Shown here: one piece after another, positions 34,251-47,997 of the stretch
Numbering within the stretch: the first letter of the stretch is position 1
Layout of the letters: each line of letters opens with the position of its first letter
Assembly (NCBI GenBank): GCA_023055355.1
Contig: JALJCS010000002.1
Location: 88,127,001-88,191,000, forward strand
DNA: 64,000 nt
Direction of reading: 5' to 3'
DNA from: Agelaius tricolor
Lineage: Eukaryota; Chordata; Aves; Passeriformes; Icteridae
Notes under the pieces: generated by a model
The model's input: only the letters and a program-made list of their open reading frames with translations
Told to the model about the DNA's origin: nothing
Database searches by the model: none
Translations under genes and position numbers: made by a program

Positions 34251-36900
34251 GTAAGTGATGCAGGACACATGACCTCTCTAATGGATTTCTGCACATTGAA
34301 GTTTATTATTTGGCTTCAGTGTGTGAAAATTCCAGCTTCCAGCTGTAGGACCCATTTGCAAGGACCACAAGTAGACAAGGCAAATAAGTATGTGCAAAGG
34401 AAAGAAATTGCAATTTAATGTCCATTTTAATAAAAAAGGAATAGCAATACTTCAAAGATGCATAATTTAATTTCTTACATTCTATCAGAAACTTGTGGCC
34501 AATGTCAGAATTTAAATATATTTTGCTTCACTGTGCAGTCCTGATCAGGAAATCATTCTTTGTTTCTCACTCCTGGGCTTATGGTTTTACCATCCAAGTG
34601 GATGCATAACCTCAAAAGGTTTGGATTTGCTACAGAACTTAAAATCCACTTCTGGTTGTTTTGGTAAAGAAAGGGACCAAGACCAAATTCCAAAGCAGAC
34701 CTGTGCTTTTCAAGCAGCAAGAAGCCATCAGGTGTTTAAACAGAAGAGCAGTTATGAGATGTTGTGTTGTTTTCTTGTGAGGAATCAAAACCACTCCTAG
34801 TCAGGATGGATTTTATTTTCTGTGGAGAAAAAAAAGCTTCATTGCTCTGTTAAAAACTTTAAATGGGTTTCCCATTTGTCACACTCCTTTTGGGCAGGTC
34901 CAGTTCTACTTTGTTGAGCTCTGATTTCACATGACTGAAAGAGTAAGGACAACAATTGCCCACCTGAGTTTGTGTCCCTTTATGGGAGGACAGCCTGTTT
35001 CTTGGTCACACAGACACAACTCCTGAGCAGAGAGACCCCATGGGGGCAGGTCTGGTGATGTTGACAGAATCAGGGAAAATTTTTGAATAAGGAATACTGT
35101 TTTCTGCTTTTATACTGGATTATACCCTTAGTTCTTGCAGAGTAGAGAAGGGCTGATAGCTGAGAGGAGAGGGCACAAAGCATGGTATATATTGTCCAGG
35201 GAATGGGATAGAAAGATAATTCAGTTAAAGCTGTGTAGAGATGGATCAGATACTGTGGCAATACATTGTATTTTACAGTGTTGATAAATAAAACCTTCAT
35301 TCACACTCTAAGTTTCTGAAATATGGACTCAGTGTTGAGCTTTTCAAGTCTTGCCCTGTCCCTATGCCCACAGAACCATCCATGTCCTCTTGTGGGGCAG
35401 CCCTTGTTAAAGGGTAGAGACAGCATGGAAACATTTTGGATGCTGGGAAGGGGTGGGCTGAGGGTCTGGCACAGAGAGGAAGGGAACAACACCCTGATAA
35501 AGCAATGGCAGCATCCTGGTGGCAAGGGGGGTTGAGATGCAGACAGGGGTAAAAATGAAACAAAGAAAGGTGGAGCAACGAAGGACAGCAGAGGTTTGGA
35601 TACATTTCCATTTCTTGGAATTGTTGTCCCCTTTTTGGCAAAGAACCAACAAAAGATAAAGGCTGTTTCTCACATGCCAGACAGAGGGATGATGAAGAGG
35701 AGCCCTGGTGTATGCAAAGTAGGGAGTGTTAAGAGAGACGGTGACATTTCCTTATGCATTGAGGGAGCTACAGATGTTTTTCCACCATAACACCCAGCAG
35801 GGCACAGATGTTTATGCAAATGGAGATATTTACAGACAAAAATTTGTATCGGTTCTGCTGGTGTGTTGAGGGTCTGAGAACCAGGAAAAGGAACAAAAAG
35901 GTTCTGAGGCTAAAAAGGAAAATGAGTAAAATCTGAAGGAGTGATTTACTGTAGGCAGTGGATATTAGCATGATACAAGGTCTGTGGCTGTATTCCACAG
36001 TTTGGTTTGAGGAAGGCACTTCTGTCTCTGTGTTTCATAACAGGCTAAGTTCATGTGTGACCTGTCTGCTGCACAGCTCTGCTCAGGAGCTATTTGATTT
36101 TGTATAAGCTCAGTCAAAAAGGACCATAGAGCAGCATTTCAAAGAGTTTTGGGTAGGCCAAATCCTTCAGAGCTGTGAATGGGAAAACCTCTGAGTTTTT
36201 AGAAACATTTATCAGTTACATGCATGGGAAATACATACTGGAAGAAGTTAACAGAAAATCTGATCTGTCTTCATCTTCTGTAGGGATGGTAATTTATTAT
36301 GTCTTAGTGGGGAATTTATAACTGGTTTGAGTAGCCAAAGTGTTCTACCAAATATGAATGCACAGGGAAAGCTTCATTTTTATTATTTGTGATTACAAAA
36401 TATTTATGGGAAGTATTAGCAAATGAGAAGTTTTTTGTATGGAAACCAATATGAGGTTTTATGTATGATGAATTCTTGTTTAAACTTCAATTTGGAAAGT
36501 GTTGTGCTGGAAACTGCCTTATATATAATTCATATTTCTGAGAAATTCCAGTTAGCTGGAAGCAGAGAGAATCTTGTGTCTCTCCTGGAACATAAACTTG
36601 AATACAGAGAGGGGCATAGAAAAAAGCACAAAAATACTGAAATGAGTTGTTCATAACTTCATCTCCAAAAGCATTTGTAGAAATGTTTATAAATACAGAA
36701 ATTTAGGAAAGTCTGGCTTCATGTACAAGCTCAAAAGGATTAGATAGCAAAGCAGCCTTGCATCCTTACTCTTGGTGTTTGTGGGGAGAAGATTCAACAT
36801 CCAGGCCTGAGAAGTAATGCTGGACATATTGAGTATCAATTGCATTTCAAACCTTGAAGTATTATTGTTTTCAATTGTGTTGTTGTTTTTCTGCTTTTAG
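34251..36900 (+). other. Intron (2.7 kb)
   Basis: gtaagt...ttttag. The stretch 35320-35790 is less AT-rich and has overlapping open frames on both strands, but none has recognisable homology. No transposon recognised. Confidence 0.82.
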
Positions 36901-36966
36901 CTGACTTGAAGAGCACCATTCCCAACCTGTGTCCACCTGTTAATTTACCTTTCAGGCCAGAAAGTG
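36901..36966 (+). CDS. TG: TG exon ~35 (66 bp)
   Basis: 22 codons, phase 1 to 1, acceptor cttttag at 36900, donor gtaagt at 36967. Encodes ADLKSTIPNLCPPVNLPFRP, aligned with human IAQNNAPSFCPLVVLPSLT. Short, with one conserved Cys-Pro; called from phase, splice sites and position. Confidence 0.88.
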
Positions 36967-39900
36967 GTAAGTGTATTTATGAATCGAACAAAAACAAAAT
37001 CAAACAGCTCCCCACCACTTTCCCCACCAAAAAAAACCAAAAAACCAACCAGTAAAAATCCCTCCATCCTCTACCTTGTTCATATTGCTGAAAAATCACA
37101 CTGTAATGAAAGTGTTCCCCATGAGGTCACTCATTTAGGTGTTTACTCATTTTCATTAATTGTGTATCATTTAAAAGAAAGACCTGTCATGTCCACAATG
37201 CTGACCTAATTTTTCACACTTGCTGCTACATGAGACAAAATATTTGGCAGGACAGATGAAAAAATTTATTTATGAGTGTGTATGGCTCTTCACTTTCCAG
37301 ATGCAATAAATCTTGTGGCACTCACGTGTTATTTTAAAAGTGGGTGGATCTTCTTAGTAAATGAAACTTAGCTGCTCTCTTTCAGGTCTTTGTGTCTACT
37401 GACCCCTAAAAATCTATGCAAATTGTCAGCAGCACAGGCTTCCCTGAAGTGTCCTTCCCAGAAATACACTGCATTGCTGCAAAATGCTGTGTCTAACAGA
37501 AAGGAAGAGAATGGATTCATCTAATAATTGATAGCTTATTAGAAAACTCAATCCTCCAGTTATACTGAAATTGAGAAGGCACTTCCATCTCTGCCTTTGA
37601 TTTTCTGTTTGATCTGAACAAATATTTAATCTGATGGAATCTGCCTTTCTTTAAACTATATGCAACTGAGCATGCAGGAGACTTGATATTTGCAAAGAAT
37701 TTTCAACACTCAGTTCAGAATTTATATGATCTGCCTTTTCATCATATCCATCACCACAAGTCACAATCAAGTTTGGTCTAATTTTTAGTAGAATTTGTGA
37801 TTTTTAAATGATCATTTTAATGCAATAGAAGGAAAACTCCTATCTTTGTAGGTAAGCAGAAATAATTTTTGTATGAAACACTTTGAGGAGGTGGTGGAGG
37901 AGGCCTGGCCTGTAGGTTGGGCAATTCAACTCCTTTGCCAAGGATGTTGAATGTTTTTCCCCTGGGATGTGGAAAACAACTTCACTGAAGCTTTCTTCCT
38001 CCCAGAGTGAAGCTTGGTAGTAATTTTGTCATTTTCCTTTTACGTTTTTCTTGTTTGCTTAAATCTACGAAAACAGTGCCCCAAGCAGCACTTAAGAAAA
38101 TCAGGAAATTGGATCTTTCTGCTGTTTGCTTTTGACTCTAAGGCTGCCCAGAACAGCAAGTGAGGTGCTCATCCTTTGTAACAACCCTGATCTATCACAT
38201 CCATTTCCAGGCCATCTTTCCAAATGCAGAGCAACTCAGGGTATCACTGGTTTGCAGAGATCTGGTTGAGCAGCCCAAGCCAGCAGAGCTTCCCACAAGG
38301 ATGCAGGATTCTGGGTTAGAGTGGTTGTTCTGGGGACTGACAGTGGTTAGAAGATGTCACTCAATTACAGAGCACAAAAAGGCTGGAAGTGAAATTAGCA
38401 CTGGTTTCCTGGACACTTTGGGGCTCTGACAGCACTGGAGAAACACATTCAAAATGCACCAGGACACCATCTGTCCTTGTTCTGCATCATTTTGATAGTA
38501 AAAGTACCAGACTGCTTATTTTGGTCAGATTATGAACTAGGCTGTGTTGTCAGAGACTTTAGAAAATTTTCAGAAATATTGTCTCTAAACACTTTATGAT
38601 TGTATGTTTTATTAAGATGTGCTATAGAATACTTATTGTTTTAGAGCTGGGCATCACACAAAAGCTAGCATTTACTGAATTTTGCACATTGTGGTAGTGC
38701 TTGTACATGGGGATAAAAAATAACTGTGCCTGCTCTGTGGTAGCCAGATGGTGAATATGAGAAAATGTCACTGATTAAAGGGCACTGCCATGAGTAGATG
38801 TGTGTGTGTGAATGTAAGTGTATCTATACATATGAAAAATAGAAATTTTTCATCAAAAGATCAGAAAAATACTTAAATTTGCATACTTTGCCAGAAGGCT
38901 CTGTGAAATTGTGAATTAATGTTATGTCCAATCTAGAGCCTGAGTTAACTGGAGCTCTATTAGGGCTTACATTTCATTGAAAGTTAATGCCCTGACTGCC
39001 TGATTTCTGAGTCAGCCAGTTTGCAATGCTCAGGACAGAGTGCCCAGCACTTTGCTCCCTCCCATTTGCAGTCAGGATGCTGCTCCATTCAAAACTGTGG
39101 TGTTTGCAGCCCCAGTGTGCTGTGAAGAAACCCAGATGAGCAGACTTATTTTCAGCCTGGTGGGAAGTAGATACTTTGCCTGTTTTACTCATTGTTCTTC
39201 TCAACAGAGAGGGTGGAGGCATTGTAGGAGCATAAAACAACAGAAAGATCTCAACAGGTTTTCACAAGTACATGGATAGCAAAAGGCAGGGTAGGCAAAG
39301 TGTGGAGCTGCTGAATGGGGCAGGAGACCTGATGACAAAGGAGATGGAAAAGGACAAGGTGCCTTTTCACCTCAGTCTTTCCTGGCAGCTCCAGCTTTTA
39401 GGGTATTCAGACCAGGGGGGAGATTGCAGCAAGGAAGTTTTAGCCTTAGAGAAGGAGGACCAGGTCAGGGACCAAGCTGGACTCACAAATCCAGGAATGC
39501 AGAGGGGGCTGGTTAATGTCATTCTGAGCCCACTCTCAAATACATTTGAAGGTCATGGGGAGATATATATTTTCCTTCTGTTCCCTGGTCTGGGCTTTTG
39601 AGGAAGTTCCTTAGCAGTAATCACCATAAAATGTCTAGACCTTGGAATCTGCAATAACAAAAATAATTTTCAGAAACAATTTTTTTTCATGTCTTGTCCC
39701 AGAGCAGCCTGCAGCCACTAGGGAGATGCAAGAAAAGACCCTTCCCTATGTAAAGCCAATCCTGGGAGAGCCACAGCAAAAGGAGAGGGTCAGGGTTCTT
39801 CCTGTTCTTTGTCTTGTACCAGAATGTTCATCCAGCCCTCCAATGCAGTCTGAGATTTCTCTCAAAAGCCTGAGGCTCCTGTGAGCTTTTCCCAAATTAT

Positions 39901-42900
39901 TGCCCCTACAAACAACACTGTGTTTCTAACATTCATTAGCCTGTGAAAAAAGGGAATTAGTGCTCTGTAATGCCTGTAGCCCACTACTTTCTAGCAGGAG
40001 GGAGGTGAAGTGCACAATGGCTTTCACCTGAATTCTCATTGATTTGTTCTTGCCTCAGCAAGTTTTGCAAAAGCCTTTCCACAGCAAGGCTGAAGTCTCC
40101 AAGTCATCTCATCTCCAGGCTGTAGTGTGTTTAACTCAATGTATGGTTTTCATCTTTAACTGAATGAACACTTCCATTTCCTTCTGTGCATCTATTGCAT
40201 GGAGCAGAGCAGGCTCCTGCTGGTCTGTTGTGATTTCCACACAATTCCTGTGATCTCACACGTGGTGCTTGAAAAATTGATAGCCTGAACTGACTGGGAA
40301 AGTCCAGCTTGTTAGGTTTGGAGCATTTTTCCCCCTGTAGAAGTTCATGTGCTGTGATGACACTGAGTATGGAACCATCTGTGGGGAGTTTCAGGTACAA
40401 TCTATGACCTTTAACAATGGGAGAACAGATGTTATTTTAAGACTGCCCATGCTGAAAATGCTCATATGTCATCCTGCAGTCTTGGTTTACTTAGGCTGGT
40501 ATTTAATCAGCTCTGCTCATTTGTGTGAACATCTTGGACCGTCTTATAAAGAGAAAACAGCCAAGTCTCATAATTAGGTTTGAGATGGAACTTCCTGCAG
40601 CCAGCTGTGAGATAGGGGAGATAAGAAAATGGGTTTTAAAATTAGATATATATTTTTTTATTGTTATTTTCCAAATATGCAATGCTGTTATTCAAGCAGT
40701 GTATGCACAAGGGTTTGAGTCTTGGAAATTCTCATGTGTTTGCAAATTAGTCTGAAAGAAGCAAAACAATCCATGAGACAATCCATATTACCAACAATCC
40801 ATATTACCTGAATTTCTAGAAGGAATACTTGTACTTAGAGCACACTGGAGAGCCTGAAAACACTCTTGTGTATGTGGGAGGAACAACCTTGGTGACTTTT
40901 CACTTTGTTACAAGATTTATTAATTGTATACAGTAAATATCTAAACTTTAATGAATATTTTTGTATTCATTTCTAACTAGAGCATGTCTATCTATCTTAG
41001 ATTTGGAAGCTGTTAGGAGGCAGTGGCCCTTACAGGGTGGGTCCTGTATGGCCCTGTGGATTACTCACAGATCATGTGGGCTCTGTTCCCACTCCATGCA
41101 AATCAAGTAATTGACAGAGAAACCACCCAGGCATGTGGATGTAATGATCTTAGACCCTTCCTGTTGCTGCCTCCTGTGATCCCCCAGTGATTTACAGTCA
41201 TTCCCTTGAGGCAGGACTGAGCAGAGCAGTGGCTACAGGATATTCCAACATGGGAATGAATTTCCCATCGGGCTATGTCTGCACATGGGGTATTTCCATT
41301 CTCAAGAGAGATGTTGATGGTAGTACAAGTGCTGATGTAGCTGACTTTGGTGATTAATAGCATAATTTTTCTTCCTGTTTTCCTATAATGTAGAGTATTT
41401 GTCAGAAACATCCTTAGTGTGAAACAAAACCTTATTTTACCCATTTTTGGGGACTGATTTACCATGCTCCCACACAGCAAACTTGATCTCTGACATGGAA
41501 TTACTCTATCTTTGGTCTTAAGTTTGATTTTTATTGTTTGTAAATATGAGGATTTTAGCCTTTTGAAAACTGCTTATTTTAAATCTGGATAAATACCTAG
41601 TATATTTTTAATATCCCCTTACTGTATCATTTGCTATAATTGGCACCCCTAAAGGAGACAGAAAGCTTGTATTTAACAGGAACACAGCGAGATTGCTCCC
41701 TGCTAAAGGCCATAAATACACAGTTGTTATTTTTGAGACTTGTCTGAGGTGTGATTACAGTTATTATGCAGCAGTTTAAAGAAAATAATTCATTTTGAAT
41801 TGTACGAATCTCAATGGATCAACAAAAACAAGTAGTTCTATTTTAGGAAGAGTATATTTTCTGCAGGTCCACTTTGAGTTGATGATTTGCTGTCTTTGAA
41901 GATTGTTGGTACACAGACAGGTTAGCAGACAGTTGGAACAAACCTCTGAAAACCAGGAATATAAAGCTCTGAGTTCAGTCTGTAAGCATGTTTTGGGTTT
42001 GAGTCAGGGGTATTAAATATGGCTCACAAATTTCAGAATTAAGATCAGAATTTATTTTTCAAACATAAATCAGGCATACTGAACCCAGAGGTCTGATTTA
42101 TGTACCTCCTTAACCTCATATTGACCTCCTCAACTTCACAGGTTTTCTTTTAAATTTAACTTGTTATTTTAATGCACTTCTGTATCTCTGTTTCCTTAGA
42201 TCAAGTGTTAAATTTTACAGCAAACTCATAATTGATGCCTCTTTTCTTCCACTGAAGTCGGTGATGAAACTTTTGTTGACTTTATGGCAAGGATTTTATA
42301 ACCTCTTTGCCAGGAAATCTATTCCAGTCTTCTGATCTTGTGACTGCAGTGGGAGCAGAGTAAGGCCAATGTGAGCATTTTTGCAAATCCAGTCTTAAAT
42401 CTTGCCTACCCAAACAAGAACATCTGGAAGAGAGAGGCTCTCTATATGGGACATCTATAATTTTGAAATAAGAGTTACAGGGATGGCTGGATTCAGAGGG
42501 CTGTAATTATCCAATGAAAGCCTTTGCCAAAATGTGGGTTGGAAGGTCAGCTCTTACCCTATTTATAAACCAGAAATGTGTTCCAGCCCATCAGGTGCAC
42601 TGTGCATTGCCAGGAGCACAGGGCCAGTCTGCAGCTCTGCCTTGTGAGGGCAGTTTCTGCATGAGACAAGTTGAGATCAGCCGTGGAAAGTTGTGTTTTG
42701 CTCACAGAATGAAGTGGGTGTCATGGATGTGGGTGTTGCTAAATCTGCTTTCAGGAGAAGGGAAGAACCAATACCCAGCAGCTCACTGCTGGCTGTCAGT
42801 GTCCACAGTGGTGCCATGCACGGCTCTGGGTTAAAGAGTTTTGAACTGTTGTTAAAATAAACATTAATGTTTATGCATCTCTCTGCATCTGGGGTCAGCT

Positions 42901-45373
42901 GGGCAGAAAAGGGAAAAGGAAAAACTGAGAGTCTCAGCATTTAAATCTGACCTGAAATCATGAATATCCAGGAGGAAGAAAAAAAAAGCCCCAAAACAAT
43001 CTAAATCCCCACCAAACACAAAGAACCTCCCATGTGGGAGGTGGCAAGGGTCACTTCTGTGAGATTTGGGGCAATGAATAACCAGTTTAGGTAGGAATGT
43101 ATGAGCTGTGGATGTTTGCATCATGAGTGGTCACTCTTCCATGCCTACTATGGGCTGCAAAGTGCCCAGTGTGCCTCATATGTATATAAAAGATATGGAC
43201 TTTATCCCACATAAAGGGGCAAAAGAAATTTCTAATGCAGAAGTAGAAAGTTTAGCTTGTGAAATTAAGTATAGGAGGCAAAATTCAAGTGTAAATCCAA
43301 ATCCAGAGGTGCAAATCCCAAGAGTTTATTTTGGTTTTGTGGATTCATTTTTAATTTCCTGCCTGAGAGAGCGAGGACCCCTCTGAATGTTTGGTCTGCG
43401 GGAAATGGAGGCAAATGAGGATGGTGAGACTTGCCCCAGGTCACTTGGTGAGTCACAGAATAGAGTCTGGGGAAATATCTTCCAAAACCACTGGTGTACC
43501 CAGACTTTCTGTGTTACAGTGCAATCCAGACAAGGCTCTCTTTTGGAAGAACCACAGCTGGTAATTTGAAGCTTTGTGTTTGAAGCTAGAGAGATTTTGC
43601 TTGTTCCAGTAGTAGGACCTCAGCTGCTGGTATTGTAGACAGCACAGGATGGCAACATTGCTCTTAGGTAAAAACTAACTTTGAGTCATATTGATAAAAG
43701 AAAAGTTTTCTTGTTCCTCAGGAAAAAAAAACAAAAACAAACAAAACAAACTGAAAGCATAAATTTGTAAGATTCAATCTGGAAAAGAAAGACCTGGGGG
43801 ACCTGGTATTGCAGGCAGAAAATCTCTGGAGAGGATGTAATGGTTAATTCTCCATCACTTAAAATTGATGTCTATTTCTAAGTATCTTTCTAAACAAGTG
43901 CCACAAACTGTCACCCTAAATGTAGAGGCTGAAGTTTTCTAACATAGGTTATGCAACAGCTCATAGTGGATGTTTTTGAAAAAGAGAAACCATTGACAAT
44001 ACAGAAAATAGTAATTTCCACATGACTAAAACCACTCTGTTCCTCTAAAATAATTGAGTAATCAGTCCTTAAAGGGAAGAAAAAATCCAGTGCAGTGAGT
44101 CTGTCACACAAGTCAAGCTGTGACTGCAGGGTCACTGCTCCTGACTAATTCAGAACCCCTCTGATGTAGCACTGGTGGTGACTTTCCCTCTCTGTGATTC
44201 AAGTAAGGTTGTGGTGTTAACACAACACAGTGCAACACCACATTAACCTTCATTTCATGTTGAGAGCTGTGGTCAGACTGTCTTTCTGAGAGGGGCAGAA
44301 AGGAAACTTTGGCCATCTTTGCCAGTCACTGATTTCTCAGTAGAATAAAATAAATATTTAATGAAATGAGAGGTCATGACTTTTGTGTCTGTGTGGGTGA
44401 ATGAACTCAAGGGCAAGACCTGCTCACTAGGAATAGCAAAGGAGCAGCTGACTCTGCTCTCTCCTCACCCTACAATTACATGGAGGGAGCAACACCAACC
44501 TACTGTTTGGGACTCAGTGGCCACAGCAGGACTTTTGCTTTTAAAATATACTGAACTTCTTAAAGGAACTAAAATAATTAAAGGCCCATTCTGTCCCAAA
44601 CCTTCTGTTTTGTCTTCTATGTGCAAAATTAAGAGTTCTCAGATATTTTTATCTGTTTGTGTATGAGAAAAGAATGTTTGTGGTATTTTTTTTAAATATA
44701 GTTTGAGACAGAAGGACAGTCCTTGAGGAATCCCAGAGTTAGTACATGTGTGTGTGTGTGTATGCATGCTCACACAAGTGCATGGCTGTTAAATGTATAT
44801 GGGAATATTCATAGACATAATACATTATTATATTTACACATATGCACATATTTGTGTATATATATGCCTGTGAAATTGAGTGAAATGTCAATTATGTGGA
44901 AGTTACATGACATTAATATTGTTCATAGAATTTAATATAATTCTGTCCACCAAATCAAATTAAAATGGTCAAATTAAACTCCATTTACTTTCCAATAATT
45001 TATTGGCTGTATCTGTTCAGGAACTTGTGTGCAAGCATTAGAACCCATGCCCTTTAATGTAATTAGGGCTGTTCAGAAATCCTTTATTTGAATCAGTTGG
45101 ATTTACCTTCAAACCTGGATAAATCTGCTCTGGATTTACCTGTTTCTTTACTAAACACCTTTGTAAACCAATTATTATCTGACCTCTGAACACAGATTGG
45201 ACCTTCAAGCCAATTAAAAGCCTTTGAATATTTAATTTATTCTCAGTTGATGCAAAGGAAAATGACACTTGTACATTGGGGAACTCCCCAATGCTTTTAA
45301 TTCTTTATTAGGGTCCTCTGAAATTTTTATTGCTCCTTCTAGTCATATTATTCTTTTATGGTTCATTTTACAG
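36967..45373 (+). other. Large intron (8.4 kb)
   Basis: gtaagt...ttacag; the longest complete intron in the window. Holds an internal CR1 fragment (39290-39570), short TG runs near 38804 and A/C-rich runs near 37030 and 43720-43750. No exon or other gene recognised on either strand. Confidence 0.82.
39290..39570 (+). mobile_element. CR1 LINE internal (ORF2 region) fragment
   Basis: 'ctgaatggggcaggagacct', 'cctcagtctttcctggcagc', 'agaccaggggggagattgca' and 'gaggaccaggtcagggacca' follow the order of CR1 ORF2 just upstream of the reverse-transcriptase core. Frame lost; 3' end absent, so not a simple 5'-truncated insertion. Confidence 0.75.
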
Positions 45374-45508
45374 AGTATATGAATGCATGGCAACCCTTAA
45401 ATATGTCATCTGTTCTCCTGGATTCATCCATCTCGCACTTTGAAGTTGTGCATGTTAGCAGAGATATATCTAATGACTTCTCCACGGCCAGAGATTTTTG
45501 CCTATCTG
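45374..45508 (+). CDS. TG: TG exon ~36: lead-in to type-3 a3
   Basis: 45 codons, phase 1 to 1, acceptor tttacag at 45373, donor gtaaga at 45509. Encodes WQPLNMSSVLLDSSISHFEV, then STARDFCLS, aligned with human WQSLALSSVVVDPSIRHFDV...SAVRDLCLS. NMS is a possible sequon. Confidence 0.95.
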
Positions 45509-46370
45509 GTAAGAAATGGTCATTCACAGCTTTACAGAAAATACTGACTTGTGAGCCTGAAAACCAAGAACAGCTTTCCCACTTCTGACATAGATACACT
45601 GATTTTACTTGTCTTTAAAGACTATCCCAGTGTTTCCTAATCTGAGAGAAGGGGTCTGAAGCAGTTCAGCCAAAGTGAGATACAATAGATATAAATGCTG
45701 TAATATAATACAGTAATTAGGTAATTTTGACACCTCTTGGGCATGCAGATCTCTTACTTCTCCATGCATTGTACAGCTGGGAGAATATTGCAGCAAATAA
45801 TAGAGCAATGATGTCTTGTTTTTCTAAAGAACCACTGCCATTTGCTAACCCCACCTGCCAACACCTAAAGCAACCTGTGGCAGTGGGGAGTGAGGAGGGG
45901 TTAACTGAGGGCTAGGAGGAGCAGGGATTGAGCTGTAGTGACAGCAAAGAGAATTATTTAATCTGCAACCTGACCAGACAGAAGAGTTCTTTAATTTCAC
46001 ATGACTGGGAAATCCTCAATGCCACAGAGTGGTAGAAATAAGGGAAAGTTCCCACTTACTGGGGACTGTTAGAATTCAGATGAGATTATCAGCACTTTAC
46101 TAGATGATGTTTTTCTGTTTCTAAAACGTAGTTTTAGTTATTTTGCTGCATTATTCCATTTTAAAGCCAATATAAGCTTCTGTCCTTTGGCAATTTTGGA
46201 GAATGTTCTGGGCATTTGGGGACATTTGTGTCCCATTACTCTGAATTACATCATATCCTTGTTGCTTCACCTGTTGTAAAACCTTTCTTTTAAGAACAGT
46301 GTAATGCTGTCATGCAAAATGTGAAGACACATTTTTTACCTGCTCTTTTTCTTCATGCTTCACCTCACAG
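45509..46370 (+). other. Intron (862 bp)
   Basis: gtaaga...ctcacag. No recognised element. Confidence 0.87.
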
Positions 46371-46535
46371 CTTGTTCAAAGAACCAGTCATGTTCAGTGG
46401 TTACACTGGAGATCCAGCCTTCAGCCATAAGGTGCATTTTCTACCCTGATACACAGATGTGTGCCCATGGCCTGCAAGGGCACAGCTGCTGGGTTTTACT
46501 CAAAGAACCTGCTACCTACATCTACAGGAGACAAG
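46371..46535 (+). CDS. TG: TG exon ~37: type-3 a3
   Basis: 55 codons, phase 1 to 1, acceptor cctcacag at 46370, donor gtaaga at 46536. Encodes ACSKNQSCSVVTLEIQPSAI, then RCIFYPDTQMCAHGLQGHSC and ATYIYRR, aligned with human ECSQHEACLITTLQTQPGAV...RCMFYADTQSCTHSLQGQNC. Last type-3 module before ChEL. NQS is a sequon. Confidence 0.96.
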
Positions 46536-47693
46536 GTAAGAACCGGCCAGAGCTGTGGAGGAAGGACCTCAACTGTGGTGCTCAATTCTAGTGAATGGAG
46601 GACTGAGGAATTCCTCACCTCATAAAACAACATGGGTGTCTCCTAGACACTTGTCCATGTCTGTTTCAGAGGAGTTACAGCCAAGGGGATGGGAAAAATG
46701 TCCCCAAATGTTGTTTTAAAAATGTATGAAATTGTAGTGTTACCCTCTGGTGCTGAAGAAGGCATAACAGAGGAAGTCTAGTTTATGAAAGATGTTTTGA
46801 AAGTGCAAAGTAGGGAAACCAAACAACAACAGAAATGCAAGTCCAACTCTTAGCTTTTCATCTGCAGAAGATGCTTTGATATGCTCTTCCTTTTAAGCTT
46901 GGAGAATAACACTAGGAGTGTTGAAAAGCCACTGTCAATTGAAAGTATTAAGGACAATCTCTAGAGAAAACAAAAAACCAAACAGATATCCCTGGTCCCT
47001 AAACAGGATGAAATAATATTTTAAAAAAGTGAATAATATTTAAGAGAGAAAAAGAAGTTGTGTAGACAGTGTAGATAAGTAAAAATTCCATTGTTTGGTT
47101 ACATATTTGTATGAAAGTGTAGGTTTTGTTGGGTTTATTCACCTTGATTTTTAAAGAGACTGCTTTCTTTTTATGTAATACTGGTTATTTAATTTATTAA
47201 AGGTAATTAGAACCCAGGCACCAATAAGAGGGAAAGGAAGAAAATTTTTCCATTCACTGAAATTCTGTGAAGTCAATGAAAACCTTCTAGGTTGAAACTC
47301 AATGAGAGAAAAATCATTTTATCATTGCAAAGTAAAACAAAATCACAAACTGACACTCAAAAGTAGACTTGTGTGTTTATTGTTCATTACAGGTTTGGAT
47401 TTAGTCCCATGACTTTGAATTTTGTTCCTGCCTATCAAGTACATTGTTTAAGGGGAAAAATAGCAGGAGGTGTCACTTCACTGTGTTTTAATGAACTGTT
47501 TTATGGGAAAACAGTAACAGGAAACAGTTAAATTTATCTGTGTTTCATTTAAAGAAGAGAATTTTGAACGTAACAGATATACAAGAGTTTAAACATAACG
47601 GTTTAAAACTATGGGAAATGGGACTAATTTTCATTCCTGAAATGGCCTAACTTGAAAAAACAAATTATTTTTCCTCTGCTCACCCTCTGACAG
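46536..47693 (+). other. Intron (1.2 kb)
   Basis: gtaaga...tgacag. AT-rich; no recognised element. Confidence 0.86.
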
Positions 47694-47916
47694 ATTTACT
47701 CCAGCCCATTTCTGAATCGGATTCAACCCCAAGAGTGTACATCCCATCCCAGGGATACCTGCTGGGCAAATCCCAGGTGATCCACGTGGGCTCAGGATGG
47801 AAGAGCATCAGGCAGTTCCTGGGCGTGCCCTACGCTGCCCCTCCCCTGGGCGAGCGGCGCTTCCGCGCCCCGGAGCCGCGGGCCTGGCTGGAGCCCTGGA
47901 ACGCCACCGAGCCCCG
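47694..47916 (+). CDS. TG: TG exon ~38: start of ChEL domain
   Basis: 223 bp, phase 1 to 2, acceptor ctgacag at 47693, donor gtgagg at 47917. Encodes [18 protein letters not shown], then [20 protein letters not shown] and WNATEPR. The FLGVPYAxPP...RF motif is the N-terminal hallmark of the carboxylesterase/cholinesterase fold. In TG this domain drives folding, dimerisation and exit from the ER rather than catalysis. The second half is CpG-dense, unlike earlier exons. WNATE is a sequon. Confidence 0.97.
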
Positions 47917-47997
47917 GTGAGGAGCCCGAGCAGCATCAGTCTCACTCCATGGGACTGGCAATGGGAAGGTGCCAGCAGCTCACATCCCAGGCAGCTG

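Noticed and set aside
35320..35790. Overlapping open frames on both strands suggesting a processed pseudogene
   Set aside because: No protein family recognised, no poly(A) tail or target duplication found. Left as intron.
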